Shown piece by piece: positions 39,285-48,538 of a DNA stretch of 64,000 nucleotides; position 1 is the first letter of the stretch, and every line of letters starts with the position of its first letter. The notes beneath the pieces were generated by a model that was not told the origin of the DNA, ran no database searches, and saw only the letters and a list, made by a program, of their open reading frames with translations. The position numbers were made by a program, and so were the translations under genes. The stretch is taken from contig JAHJNW010000086.1 of the NCBI GenBank assembly GCA_018820665.1, positions 1-64,000 of the forward strand, given 5' to 3'. The DNA is from Alphaproteobacteria bacterium (GTDB taxonomy: Bacteria > Pseudomonadota > Alphaproteobacteria > Caulobacterales > Caulobacteraceae).

Positions 39285-41237
39285 ATGACGATGCAAATGA
39301 CCCCTATTGATACCGCTTCGGCGACCGAAGTTTCCGGCACCATCCGGGTGCGCCTGGGTGCGAAGTTGAAGGTTGCGCCTGAGAACGTGCGGGCCAACAG
39401 CAAGCCCGCCCAAGACGACATCAGCGGACTGTGCGACTCCATCGCCTCCCCCGTGGGGCTGCTGAATCCTCTGGTCGGCTATGAGGAGGACGGCGTCCAC
39501 TACGTCACCGCCGGGCGGCGGCGTCTGCGGTCGCTCGAACGGCTGAAGAAGGAGAAGCGTCTCCCGGCCGACATTCAGGCGCTCGGGGTCAGTTTCGTCC
39601 TGAAGCCCAAGGCCGTGGCCCTCGAAATCAGTCTGGCCGAGAACGCGCAGCGCGAGGCGATGACGGTTCAGGAAGAACTGTCGGCCTACAGCGCCCTTTC
39701 GGCCAAGGGGCTGGACGCAAGCGAGATCGCAGCGGTGACGGGTTCGACCCGCAAACGTGTCGCGCAGCTTCTGAGCCTGTCCCATGTGGCCCCCGCCGTC
39801 CTGGACGCGTTCTTCGCCGGTCGGTTCGACATCGACACCCTGCAGGCTTTCACCCTGACGGACGATCATGAGCGGCAGCTGCAGGTCTGGGGTCGCTTCG
39901 AGGGTCAGCGTCACATCAACGACTGGAATGTGCGCTCGATGCTGCTGGACAGCACTCTCGACGCGTCGGATCGGATCGCCCTCTTTGTCGGGCGGGACGC
40001 CTATGCGGCGGCGGGCGGCACGTTCGTCATCGACCTGTTTCAGGACGGGGACGACACCACGGCGGCGTGGGCTGACAGCGCTCTCGCCCACCAACTCGCC
40101 CAGGACAAGCTGAACGAAGCCGTTGAGGCGGTTCGGGCCGAGGGATGGGCCAATGTCGAGGTGGCGCAGAAGTCCTATGGCTACGAGGGCGGTCAGCGCC
40201 GGCAGTATCCGGCGCGGCGTGACGCCACCGAGGCCGAAGCGGCGCGGATGGCCGAACTTCGGGCGATCAGCAACGACCACGATATCGGCGCGTGGGATCG
40301 GGCCGTAGCCGGTGAAGAACTGCGCAAGCTCACGGAAACGCTTGAGGTCTGGACCGACGAGCAAAAGGCGGCGGGGACTGTGTTCCTGATCCTGCAACAC
40401 GGCGGGAAGCTGACGATCGAGCGCGCCTACTTCCGGGCCACCGCGCAGAGCGGGGGCGGGACCGGCGAGGCGAAGGAGAAGCCCGCGTTCGGCCACGAAG
40501 GCCACCAACGGATGACCCGTATCGCTACGACCGCCGTTCGCAACGCCGTCGCCGTCAACCCGGCCGTCGCCTATGACACGATGGTCGCCCACCAAGGCTG
40601 GATGGTTCTGCGGAACCGTTCTGACCACGGCTATGCCCTGTCCTTCGCGAAGGCGGGTGCCGAACCGGCCGAGGGGATCACGGTCAAGGGGGATCGCGAA
40701 TACGAGGACCTCTATGCCGCTTGGGATGAGCGTCTGCCTTCGACCTATCTGGAGTTCTTCCCCTACGTCGTCGCCCTGAGCGCGGGGGAAAAGGCCGAGC
40801 TTCTGGCGCTCTGCGTGGCCTGCCAGTTGAACGCCGTCGAGAGCCGGGCCGACTATCGGCGGCCTCGCGCGTGGGCCCAGCTGGGGCTCATCGCCGCTCA
40901 CGCCAAGGTCGATATGGCCGAGCGCTGGACGCCGGATGCGGAGTTCCTCAAGGGCGCGGGCAAGAAGGCTCTGACGCAGGCGATCACCGATATGGGCATG
41001 GACGCCGAACCGTTCGCCAAGGAGAAGCGCACGGGACTGGTCGAGATCGTGGCCCGGAACGCCGCCAAACACCGCTGGACCCCGCCGATGCTGGCGACCC
41101 TGGCGGAACCGACCCTGTCACCCAGCAACAACAAGGCTGATATCGGGGCTGGACCGGCCGGGGCCGTTGATGACGATGATTTCGCGGACGACGAGTTCAT
41201 CCAGGACGAGGACGCCGAAGCGGGCGCCGAGGACTGA
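39285..41237 (+). CDS. parB: ParB/RepB/Spo0J-family partition protein
   Basis: LVGYEEDGVHYVTAGRRRLRSLERL and ALEISLAENAQREAMTVQEELSAYSALSAKGLDASEIAAVTG. Confidence 0.88.
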   Translation: MTMQMTPIDTASATEVSGTIRVRLGAKLKVAPENVRANSKPAQDDISGLCDSIASPVGLLNPLVGYEEDGVHYVTAGRRRLRSLERLKKEKRLPADIQALGVSFVLKPKAVALEISLAENAQREAMTVQEELSAYSALSAKGLDASEIAAVTGSTRKRVAQLLSLSHVAPAVLDAFFAGRFDIDTLQAFTLTDDHERQLQVWGRFEGQRHINDWNVRSMLLDSTLDASDRIALFVGRDAYAAAGGTFVIDLFQDGDDTTAAWADSALAHQLAQDKLNEAVEAVRAEGWANVEVAQKSYGYEGGQRRQYPARRDATEAEAARMAELRAISNDHDIGAWDRAVAGEELRKLTETLEVWTDEQKAAGTVFLILQHGGKLTIERAYFRATAQSGGGTGEAKEKPAFGHEGHQRMTRIATTAVRNAVAVNPAVAYDTMVAHQGWMVLRNRSDHGYALSFAKAGAEPAEGITVKGDREYEDLYAAWDERLPSTYLEFFPYVVALSAGEKAELLALCVACQLNAVESRADYRRPRAWAQLGLIAAHAKVDMAERWTPDAEFLKGAGKKALTQAITDMGMDAEPFAKEKRTGLVEIVARNAAKHRWTPPMLATLAEPTLSPSNNKADIGAGPAGAVDDDDFADDEFIQDEDAEAGAED

Positions 41238-41289
41238 ACCTTTGCGGAGGGGGCTTCGGCCCCCTCCCCTACTCTTGTCGGAATCCCCC

Positions 41290-41703
41290 ATGTCCCGTTG
41301 CATCCCTATCGACGACGCGCACCAGGCGACCTTGGTGTCCATCGCCCTTCGCCGTCTGAGCGTGTCGGCCGAGATCGCCCAGCATCCCGCCAAGGCCGCC
41401 GCCCTGCGTACCCTGATCGAGCGCGCCTCGTCGGCCGCCCTCGCGGAACAGCCTTCCACTGCCTTCATTGCCGCCGTTCGGGCGGACGTTCCGAGCCGAC
41501 GTTTTCGGCTCGTTCCGATGGACGGCGCTGACCGCCTTGCAGCCGGTTACGCCGTCCTCGGCCTCAGCGAGGCGCAGACGCTCGCCGACGCCGCCGCCCA
41601 GGTTGGTCAGTTGATCGGGCAGACTGTGCCTCGCGCTCAACCGTTGGAACACTTGGCCGAAGCCGGGTTCCACGTCTTCCATTCGCCGGCTGGCCTCGAC
41701 TAG
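41290..41703 (+). CDS. hypothetical protein
   Basis: ORF start MSRCIPIDD downstream of parB. Confidence 0.55.
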   Translation: MSRCIPIDDAHQATLVSIALRRLSVSAEIAQHPAKAAALRTLIERASSAALAEQPSTAFIAAVRADVPSRRFRLVPMDGADRLAAGYAVLGLSEAQTLADAAAQVGQLIGQTVPRAQPLEHLAEAGFHVFHSPAGLD

Positions 41704-41834
41704 CCCGCATCCGTCGCATCGAGCCTGGACCACTCTGGACAGGCCACCTTGGGGGTCAGCTTCGGCTGGCCCCTTTTTTTGCCCTTGTGGGCCCTGGGTT
41801 GCGCGCGACGGGGCCGGTGTGCGAAAAGGCCCGC

Positions 41835-41881
41835 GCTGTCAGTCCGATCCCTGCATCCCCCACCCCATGGATGCAGAGATG
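41835..41881 (+). promoter_or_regulatory. duplicated leader element with CTGCATCC...GGATGCAG stem (copy 1)
   Basis: GCTGTCAGTCCGATCCCTGCATCCCCCACCCCATGGATGCAGAG directly before ATG 41879; near-identical to 52759-52804 (minus). Confidence 0.6.
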
Positions 41882-42931
41882 AAACAGAACCTTCTCGGCC
41901 GACCTTCGGCCTTCGCCATTGTCGCCTGCGCCGTATCGGCGCTCGCCTTGTCCGCCAGCGCTCACGGGCTTCGTTCTCATTCGGAGATCGAGGCGGCGGC
42001 GTTCGCGGCCGTGCGCGACGGCCCCGGGCTGGACCTCCTCACCGACCCCACGCCCACACTCGATATGCTCGCTGCGGATCCAGTGGCGCGCGCGATCCGC
42101 GCAGAGGCCGACGCCAGCCGGCTCGTCGGCCGGGCCCTGCCCCATGTGCCGACCGCTCCGGACGCCGCCGCTCCGCTCGATCCCCTGATTGCCGCCAAGG
42201 TCGCCTCGACCTTCGCCGCATTCTCGGAACCCGGCGCGACGCGGCCCGCCGCGCCGGTCCAGGCGTTCAGTTTCCAGCGCTACCTGTCTCGAGCAGCTCG
42301 CGCGCCCCGAACCCGCCGCGCTTCGTCGCGATCGTCGACGCCGGCGGCTCACGTCCAGTTCGCCATCCAGGCCGCGGCCGAGCGGTCGGGCGTATCGCAC
42401 GGCTATCTGTGGCGGGCGGCCAAGCGGGAATCGTCATTTGACCCCTCGGCCAGGGCGGCGACGTCCACGGCGGCGGGCCTCTATCAGTTCATCGAAACGA
42501 CCTGGTTGCTCACCGTGCGTCGCCACGGCGCATCCTATGGCCTCGGTCACCTCGCCTCTCAAATCCACCTTGACCGAAACGGCGAGCCCTTCGTGAACGA
42601 CCGCGTCGTGCGCCGCCAGATCCTCGCGCTGCGCTATGACGCCCAGCTTTCCGCATATCTCGCCGGCGAGTTCACGCGCGAGAACGCGAGCGCCCTGCGC
42701 TCCTACCTGCGTCGGCCGCCGCGCGACGGCGAGCTGTATATGGCCCACTTCCTCGGCTCCGGCGGAGCTGTAAGCCTCCTGCGCGCCAACGCGCATGATC
42801 CGGCCAGATCAGCGGCGGGGCTCTTCCCTCGCGCCGCCTCCGCAAACCCGAGCCTGTTCTATGCCGGCGGCCGTCCCCGCAGCGTCGCCAGCCTCAGGAT
42901 GCTCCTCATCTCCAAAGGAGAGGCCGCCTAA
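41879..42931 (+). CDS. lytic transglycosylase (SLT domain), secreted
   Basis: Signal-like N-terminus; YLWRAAKRESSFDPSARAATSTAAGLYQFIETTWL. Confidence 0.85.
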   Translation: MKQNLLGRPSAFAIVACAVSALALSASAHGLRSHSEIEAAAFAAVRDGPGLDLLTDPTPTLDMLAADPVARAIRAEADASRLVGRALPHVPTAPDAAAPLDPLIAAKVASTFAAFSEPGATRPAAPVQAFSFQRYLSRAARAPRTRRASSRSSTPAAHVQFAIQAAAERSGVSHGYLWRAAKRESSFDPSARAATSTAAGLYQFIETTWLLTVRRHGASYGLGHLASQIHLDRNGEPFVNDRVVRRQILALRYDAQLSAYLAGEFTRENASALRSYLRRPPRDGELYMAHFLGSGGAVSLLRANAHDPARSAAGLFPRAASANPSLFYAGGRPRSVASLRMLLISKGEAA

Positions 42932-43136
42932 CCGCAGTTTTCAGCGGAGTCGCAAGCTCGGACGTATGTCGTTGGATTCGCGGAATGCCTCTATATTGCG
43001 TCGGGCTCCGCGCGGCGCTAATGGTGATCCGCACGGGGCTGTTCGCAGTCCTCATTTTCACATGTCCAGACACCGCCCCGGCCCTTGTTTCGGGGCGTAA
43101 CTCACCGCATAGTGTGGGCGAGAGGTGCTGTTCGTG

Positions 43137-43502
43137 TCCGACAAAACCCACGCCAATGTTGCCGCCCGCCTTCCCCAAAGCGTCATCGCTGGGCTGAAGG
43201 CTGAACGGGAAGCCCTCGGCCTGCGATCAGTGTCGGCCGTTGTCGAGCGCCGCCTACAGCGTTGTGTCGCCAACGGTTTTGCCGCCGGCATCTCGCGCCA
43301 ACCTCTGTCGGGAAGCCGCGTTGACCTCGCCTTCAAGCGGCATTTCGTCGATGCCCTCAAAGAAATCGCCAAAGACCAGCAGGCCGACCTGGGCTCGTTG
43401 ATCTATTCGGCCACCGCAGATCTTCGGGCGCCTTCGCGCCTCGAAGGCGTGTCCACGCGGTCACATCTCTCCGCCGACCTGAGCGGAGCGCGCGCCGCCT
43501 AG
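43137..43502 (+). CDS. hypothetical plasmid protein
   Basis: ORF; probable GTG start at SDKTHANV. Confidence 0.5.
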   Translation, partial: SDKTHANVAARLPQSVIAGLKAEREALGLRSVSAVVERRLQRCVANGFAAGISRQPLSGSRVDLAFKRHFVDALKEIAKDQQADLGSLIYSATADLRAPSRLEGVSTRSHLSADLSGARAA

Positions 43503-43685
43503 CGGCCGCATACCCCTCGCCGGGGCCTTTCCAGGACTCAAACATACCGCCGAATTGTAACTTGGCGTTAACCCATTCGGCCGCTCATTGCCCCTGTTTC
43601 CCAATTGCTGTTGGGAAAACTTGACGCGAATCGTGGGGCGCCGTCCCATGACCGCACCACCAAGCGAGTCGGAGGGGTCCAGACA

Positions 43686-43755
43686 AAGAAAAACCGCCGT
43701 CCCCAGAGGGAACGGCGGGCGTGCTTCAAAAAAAGCAAGGGTCTAAATTGTGCAG
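43686..43755 (-). ncRNA. candidate counter-transcribed antisense RNA in repC leader
   Basis: Minus strand: TTGACG...CATAAG promoter-like pair, then CCGCCGTTCCC-TCTG-GGGACGGCGG-TTTTTC terminator. Confidence 0.5.
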
Positions 43756-43792
43756 AACCCTTATGCGCGCTCGCTCCCCCCATCGTCAAGAC

Positions 43793-43812
43793 AAAAACGC
43801 CCTTTGAGGGCG
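43793..43812 (-). terminator. terminator-like hairpin on minus strand upstream of the candidate ctRNA promoter
   Basis: CGCCCT-CAA-AGGGCG-TTTTT (minus). Confidence 0.5.
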
Positions 43813-43859
43813 ACGGCGAAGCTTTGCCCGAAATCCCTCCCTGAATAAGGGAGCGACCG

Positions 43860-45263
43860 ATGCTCACGCATCATCAGGCCAGCGCGGGTGCGCGGGGCCT
43901 ACGACCAGTCACGCCTGCCCATCGGCGGGCGGAGGATTACGCGCGCCAGTGGTCCGGTTTGCCGGATGGAGCGACCAAATCCAGTCTCCTCCGCCTCCTG
44001 GAGGACGTCCCTGCCCGCGCTATGGGCCTCAAACCCCGGGAACGGGCGTTCCTGCATCACCTGGTGAAGCTTCAGCCGGCGGAGTGCTTCAAACCCTCGG
44101 CGGCCTTGGCGGGGCTCGATCTGGATGCGGCTGGGCTCGCCCTCATCTCGACCTACGCCGACGCCTATCTGATGGCGGATCTCGACGTCACTTGCCGCAC
44201 CTTGGCTCGCTGGCGCGAGAAAACGAGCCGCCTGGGCTGGATCAGCTTCCGGGACAGCCCCGATCGCACCCGCTACCGGATCGGCGCGGCGGACGCGCCC
44301 GAGGAGGCCTACGGCGTCGATCTCCGGCCCCTGATCGTCCGATACCGCGAACTGGAAGCCCTTCGCGACCAGGACCGCGTCGATCGCCACGAGCTGCGCA
44401 CCCTGCGACGCACCCTCAGCTGCCGTTCAACACGCATTCGCAGCCTGCTTGCCGTCCTCCTCGCCAGCGAGGAACACGGCTTCGCCCAGACTGCTTTGCG
44501 CGCCATCGAGGCGGTTCGCCGCGGCAAGGATCTCGACATGGCCCGGATGGCCGTCGCCCAGGCCGACGCAGCCGTGGGACGCCTTGAAGCCCTGCTGGAC
44601 CACCAGGTCTGGAGTTCTTCAGGGGTGACAGAAGAGTCCGGCGCGCCTGACAGAAACGGCGCCCAATTACTCCCTACTCAGCCTGGAAAAATTCTAATTA
44701 GTGAATCTTCTCTAGGTAGAGGGGCTCTCCGAGAGGAGTACGCGGCCTCGACGGAGCCAACACCGGCCGAAACCGACGCCCTGGACGAGGATGGCGAGGT
44801 CTTGTGGCAGTCATCCGCTACCTACGACGATGATCCTGCTGAGGATGACCAGGATAGCGTGACCGTCATCGAAATCACACCCGTCTCAACGACCCGCCGA
44901 CGTCCCCGGGTCAACGCCCCGGCCATAGGCGACATCATCATCGCCCTGCCCGATATCCTCGCCCAGAAGGACTTCCCCTTCACGCGCCATCCCATGTTCC
45001 CGACCGACGAGGCCCTTGTGGTGGCCTACGGGCAGTCCGCCGCGAGCCGTGTTGGGCTGACGAAGGAAGAGATCCGCCGCCATTCCGCCGGCGACGCCGG
45101 AGTTGCCTTCGCTGTGGCGGCGCTTTTGGCCGAGTTTACGGCGGACGTCCGCAACCGGCGGGCCTACCTGCTCGGCCTGGTCGCGCGCCTCAACGATCCT
45201 CTTGTGACCGTCAATCTCTGGGCCAGCTGGAAACGTCTCGTCCGCGTATCCACACCGGACTGA
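43860..45263 (+). CDS. repC: RepC-family plasmid replication initiator
   Basis: N-terminal domain with ARAMGLKPRERAFLHHLVKLQP and LMADLDVTCRTLARWREKTSRLGWISFRDSPDRTRYR. Confidence 0.85.
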   Translation: MLTHHQASAGARGLRPVTPAHRRAEDYARQWSGLPDGATKSSLLRLLEDVPARAMGLKPRERAFLHHLVKLQPAECFKPSAALAGLDLDAAGLALISTYADAYLMADLDVTCRTLARWREKTSRLGWISFRDSPDRTRYRIGAADAPEEAYGVDLRPLIVRYRELEALRDQDRVDRHELRTLRRTLSCRSTRIRSLLAVLLASEEHGFAQTALRAIEAVRRGKDLDMARMAVAQADAAVGRLEALLDHQVWSSSGVTEESGAPDRNGAQLLPTQPGKILISESSLGRGALREEYAASTEPTPAETDALDEDGEVLWQSSATYDDDPAEDDQDSVTVIEITPVSTTRRRPRVNAPAIGDIIIALPDILAQKDFPFTRHPMFPTDEALVVAYGQSAASRVGLTKEEIRRHSAGDAGVAFAVAALLAEFTADVRNRRAYLLGLVARLNDPLVTVNLWASWKRLVRVSTPD

Positions 45264-45323
45264 CTTCACTAAGATTCAACCTCCGGACGTCACACTGGCG
45301 TCCAAGTATTCGAGGGCGTGACC

Positions 45324-45998
45324 ATGACCTTCCCCGTCGTAGAGACCTTTGCCGACTTCGACAGCCATGCGCGGCGAGCTGCGACCGCGCAGGACGCCAG
45401 TCGGGTTCTTGGCGGGCGGCCCGTCGAGTTCGCCAGCGAATACCTCTCGGGCCCGTGGCCGACGCTTGAAGGCTTCGATCAAGACGCCGCGCGCCTCGGC
45501 GTAGCCGAATTCGCCCGCCGCGTTCCTGTCATGGGGGGTTGGGTGGTCTCAGTGTCCTTTTGGCGGCCGCGCCCTGCCCTGCCCCGCGCTATGACGCCTA
45601 AACAGGCCCTGGCCGCCCTCTCCTGCCCTCCTACCGGTCCGGAAGGGCCACCGGACGCCCGTACAGCCGCTGGCGAGACCTTTGGTCCCTCCGGTCGCCT
45701 GTATCGCTCCCTGGCGGCGCTTCGGCGCTCCAACGCCGCCGCGCTTGCCGCTGGCGTCATCCGGATCAGGCCGCTCGACGAGCGCTGGACGTTCGACATC
45801 CGTTTTACGCCGGCTCCGCCCGTCTCCAAGTCCGCTCGCCCGGGCAAGACGACCGTTCCGGCCGCATCGGCAACCCCTTCCTCGATCGTCCCGCCTATCT
45901 CGGACCTCGGCGCCAACGAGGTTCACGATCCCCTTGGCACTGACGTGGTCTTGGTTGACGATGAGGGCGACGGGATTCGCGTCAGGGCTTCTGCCTAG
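45324..45998 (+). CDS. hypothetical protein
   Basis: ORF MTFPVVETFADFDSHARRAA... Confidence 0.6.
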   Translation: MTFPVVETFADFDSHARRAATAQDASRVLGGRPVEFASEYLSGPWPTLEGFDQDAARLGVAEFARRVPVMGGWVVSVSFWRPRPALPRAMTPKQALAALSCPPTGPEGPPDARTAAGETFGPSGRLYRSLAALRRSNAAALAAGVIRIRPLDERWTFDIRFTPAPPVSKSARPGKTTVPAASATPSSIVPPISDLGANEVHDPLGTDVVLVDDEGDGIRVRASA

Positions 45999-46000
45999 CC

Positions 46001-46040
46001 TAGACCACTCTAGACCACTCTAGACCTGTCTAGACTGGTC
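46001..46040. repeat. four tandem 10-bp repeats TAGACCACTC-type
   Basis: TAGACCACTC TAGACCACTC TAGACCTGTC TAGACTGGTC. Confidence 0.85.
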
Positions 46041-46218
46041 CGTGGCCTCCGGGGTTGTCCGTGCCATCCGTCGCCCGCCGTGTGGTCCGTGTTCTCCGTT
46101 GTTTGCCGTGCCCTCCGGGCCGTCCGTGCCCTCCGGGCCGTCCGTGCCCTCCGGGTTATCCGTCACCTCCGTGACTTCCGTCGCGTCCGTGGTGTCCGTC
46201 TTGTCCGTGGGGGCCGTG
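46039..46218. repeat. about 20 short repeats TCCGTG/TCCGGG spaced 9 (occasionally 10) bp, directly upstream of parA
   Basis: Seen directly; candidate centromere/iteron. Confidence 0.8.
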
Positions 46219-46281
46219 TGGTGTAGGGTCTCCGGATGCCACGGCGCGTCCGTGCTCACCGGACGCTCGGGAGGGAGCCTC

Positions 46282-47046
46282 ATGCCGAACATCATCTTCG
46301 CCAACACCAAGGGCGGCAGTGGAAAGACCACGGCCGCTTTGACCCTGACCTCGGAGCTTCTCGCCGCAGGAGCCCACGTGGCGCTCCTGGAAGGCGATCC
46401 GAACCGTCCGCTGGCGCGCTGGGCCGAACGCCGGGGCGCGCCGGTTATCGACGGACCAAAGACTCGAGTGGGCAGCGCGGCCGACGCCGCCGTCGCGATC
46501 CGCGAAGCAGCCGGCGACAGCAAGCTGCTGGTCATCACCACGGACAATGATGACGAGGCCGTCCTTGACTGGCTTCAGGCCGCGCAGGGCTGGGGAACCT
46601 TCGTCATTGCCGATCCGGAGGGGAGCCCGAACCAATGGCTCGCCCAGGTCATCTCCCAAGCCCATCTGGTTCTTGTGCCGTTCGCGCCCACGACGTTGGA
46701 CGCCAATCAGGTCGCTCGCACCATCCGGCAGATCAATCAGACGGAACGGATCTCCAGCAAAGCCATCCCGCACCGGATCGTCATCACCCGGGCGAACCCC
46801 GGCGCCGTCATGACCCGCGACGAACGGGACATCCGCAAGTCGCTCCTGGAGAACGCCTTGCCGTTGATGGACGTCTCCCTGGCCGACCGGCCTGCTTTCC
46901 GGGGCATGTTCAAACACGATGCCCTGCTGAGCGAGTTGACCCCCGACCAGGTGGGCGGTCTGCCGCAGGCGCGCAGCAATGCCGCCGCCTTCGCGGAAGA
47001 AATCATCGAAATCCTCCGCCAGCCCGCCGCACAGAAAGCCGCATGA
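46282..47046 (+). CDS. parA: ParA-family ATPase
   Basis: MPNIIFANTKGGSGKTTAALTL deviant Walker A. Start after the repeat array. Confidence 0.92.
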   Translation: MPNIIFANTKGGSGKTTAALTLTSELLAAGAHVALLEGDPNRPLARWAERRGAPVIDGPKTRVGSAADAAVAIREAAGDSKLLVITTDNDDEAVLDWLQAAQGWGTFVIADPEGSPNQWLAQVISQAHLVLVPFAPTTLDANQVARTIRQINQTERISSKAIPHRIVITRANPGAVMTRDERDIRKSLLENALPLMDVSLADRPAFRGMFKHDALLSELTPDQVGGLPQARSNAAAFAEEIIEILRQPAAQKAA

Positions 47047-47441
47047 TGACCAAGTCCAGCGACGCATTCGGATTCGAGGCGATCGGCGAGGAGCGCAAGG
47101 GCCTCGATCTGTCGGATTTCACGCGCTCGCCAGGGGCGCCGATCGACAGGCCTGCGGCCGAGGCCGCCCGGGAAGTCGCCGACGCGGCCGGGTTTCAGTC
47201 GCGCGGCAAACCTGCATCGCCGCGCCGCGCGGGGCAGGGGAGGGCCAACCCTCCCGGAAAGGTCAAGATCAGCGATCTGATAGGCCGGCCCGATGTCCCC
47301 GACGAACCTCGCGCCCAGCTGAACATGATGGCCCCGGCGAGCCTTATCGTGCGGTTCAAGAAGATCGAGCACGAACGGGGCGTCAGGGCGTGGGAAGTGC
47401 TGAAGGCCGCCTTGGACGCGCTCGAAGGGCCTGAGCAGTGA
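47043..47441 (+). CDS. small ParA-linked plasmid stability hypothetical
   Basis: Overlaps parA stop by ATGA. Confidence 0.6.
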   Translation: MMTKSSDAFGFEAIGEERKGLDLSDFTRSPGAPIDRPAAEAAREVADAAGFQSRGKPASPRRAGQGRANPPGKVKISDLIGRPDVPDEPRAQLNMMAPASLIVRFKKIEHERGVRAWEVLKAALDALEGPEQ

Positions 47442-47653
47442 GGGACCGCCTTCACCAGCTCAACGACCACGAACTGTCTGAGGTTCTGGCCGCCCTCGCG
47501 GCCTGGCAGTTTCCGGGCGGTTTCACCGACGAACAGCTTCAGGAAATCGCTACTGACGGCGGACGCTACGCCCGAATGGACACGCGCGGCCTTCAGGCCA
47601 TCATCGACCGGCTCAACCGCGAGGGTGAACCGGTCCAGTCTCGGCCGGCATAA
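47438..47653 (+). CDS. hypothetical protein
   Basis: Start overlaps upstream stop (47438-47441). Confidence 0.5.
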   Translation: MRDRLHQLNDHELSEVLAALAAWQFPGGFTDEQLQEIATDGGRYARMDTRGLQAIIDRLNREGEPVQSRPA

Positions 47654-47678
47654 CCGGCTGTCCCGGTCGGAGGTAGTG

Positions 47679-47957
47679 ATGGACAAGCGGCGCATCGCTG
47701 CCGAACTGCACAATCTCTTTGGCGACGACCTGGACAGCCGGTTATCGGCGGCCAAGGTCGCGAACAATCTTTGCGCCCGTAGCCCTCTCGTAAATCGCGC
47801 CTCCGCGACGGAAGCCGCATTTGCGCGGATGTGGGATTACGAAGCCAGTGGGCTTGTTGAGAACTGTCCTGGCCCCCGTGGAGGCGCTGGTTGGAAGCTC
47901 ACGTCCAAGGGCACGGCGCTGCTAATGACCCGCGCATCAACCCCACATGCCGGATAG
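47679..47957 (+). CDS. hypothetical protein
   Basis: ORF start MDKRRIAAELHNLFGDD. Confidence 0.45.
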   Translation: MDKRRIAAELHNLFGDDLDSRLSAAKVANNLCARSPLVNRASATEAAFARMWDYEASGLVENCPGPRGGAGWKLTSKGTALLMTRASTPHAG

Positions 47958-47959
47958 CC

Positions 47960-48538
47960 CTAAAGTCGGTTGAGAGACCGGCCGCAGGGCCGCCGCGTTT
48001 CCACGCCCATGACGTCGCTCGTGAAGTCGCCCTGCCGGCGATAGGCGCTCGGGCGGGCGAAGGAGCCCGCCCAGAGGCCCAGACGCGCCTCACAGGCCCG
48101 CATGGCGCTGCTGCGGTAGTTTCCCACGAAGAAGGGAACGGCCAGCCCTCTGGACGTCAGCCAGTCCGCCAGATCCACGCCCCGCACCGTGCAGCGCACG
48201 ACGGCCCGGTCCTCATGGTTCAGCGCCCGGGCCGGGTTCCAGTCGCGGTAGTCGCAACGCACCTGGTCGCGCCCGATGTAGGTCCGGAGCGCCTCGGCGA
48301 CATGCTCTCCGCACAGGAACGCCTGGCCATTGCGCAGGCACTGTTGCCGGATCTCGGGCGCGTCCACGCCCCACAGCCGTAGCCGATCATTGCCGATCGC
48401 CAAGGTGTCGCCGTCGACGACGCGGGCCCGGCCGACATAGGTCGCGCGCCTTTCCGTAGCGGCCGCGGCGCTGGCCAGGGCGATGGAGAAGCCGACCGCG
48501 ATCGTGGCGGCCCAGAAGACGACGGGGAGATTGCGCAT
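47960..48538 (-). CDS. secreted thermonuclease (SNase-like) family protein
   Basis: Signal peptide; VVDGDTLAIGNDRLRLWGVDAPEIRQQC. Confidence 0.85.
   Translation of the reverse strand: MRNLPVVFWAATIAVGFSIALASAAAATERRATYVGRARVVDGDTLAIGNDRLRLWGVDAPEIRQQCLRNGQAFLCGEHVAEALRTYIGRDQVRCDYRDWNPARALNHEDRAVVRCTVRGVDLADWLTSRGLAVPFFVGNYRSSAMRACEARLGLWAGSFARPSAYRRQGDFTSDVMGVETRRPCGRSLNRL

Noticed and set aside
34468-41072. Minus-strand ORFs of 621 aa (34468-36333) and 600 aa (39270-41072)
   Set aside because: Antisense to the Strawberry-Notch helicase and ParB, which carry strong motifs; composition is typical of shadow frames.
43605-43844. 79-aa + strand ORF in the repC leader
   Set aside because: Spans terminator and promoter-like elements, Lys/Arg-rich with no domain; better explained as the regulatory leader.
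46001-46218. CRISPR array
   Set aside because: Units are 9-10 bp with no unique spacers; no cas genes in the window.
46020-46282. Repeat array as a collagen-like or low-complexity N-terminal extension of ParA, or a minus-strand TDxTEVTD protein
   Set aside because: ParA homology begins at MPNIIFANTKGG (46282); open frames follow from the 9-bp period, so a DNA element is simpler.
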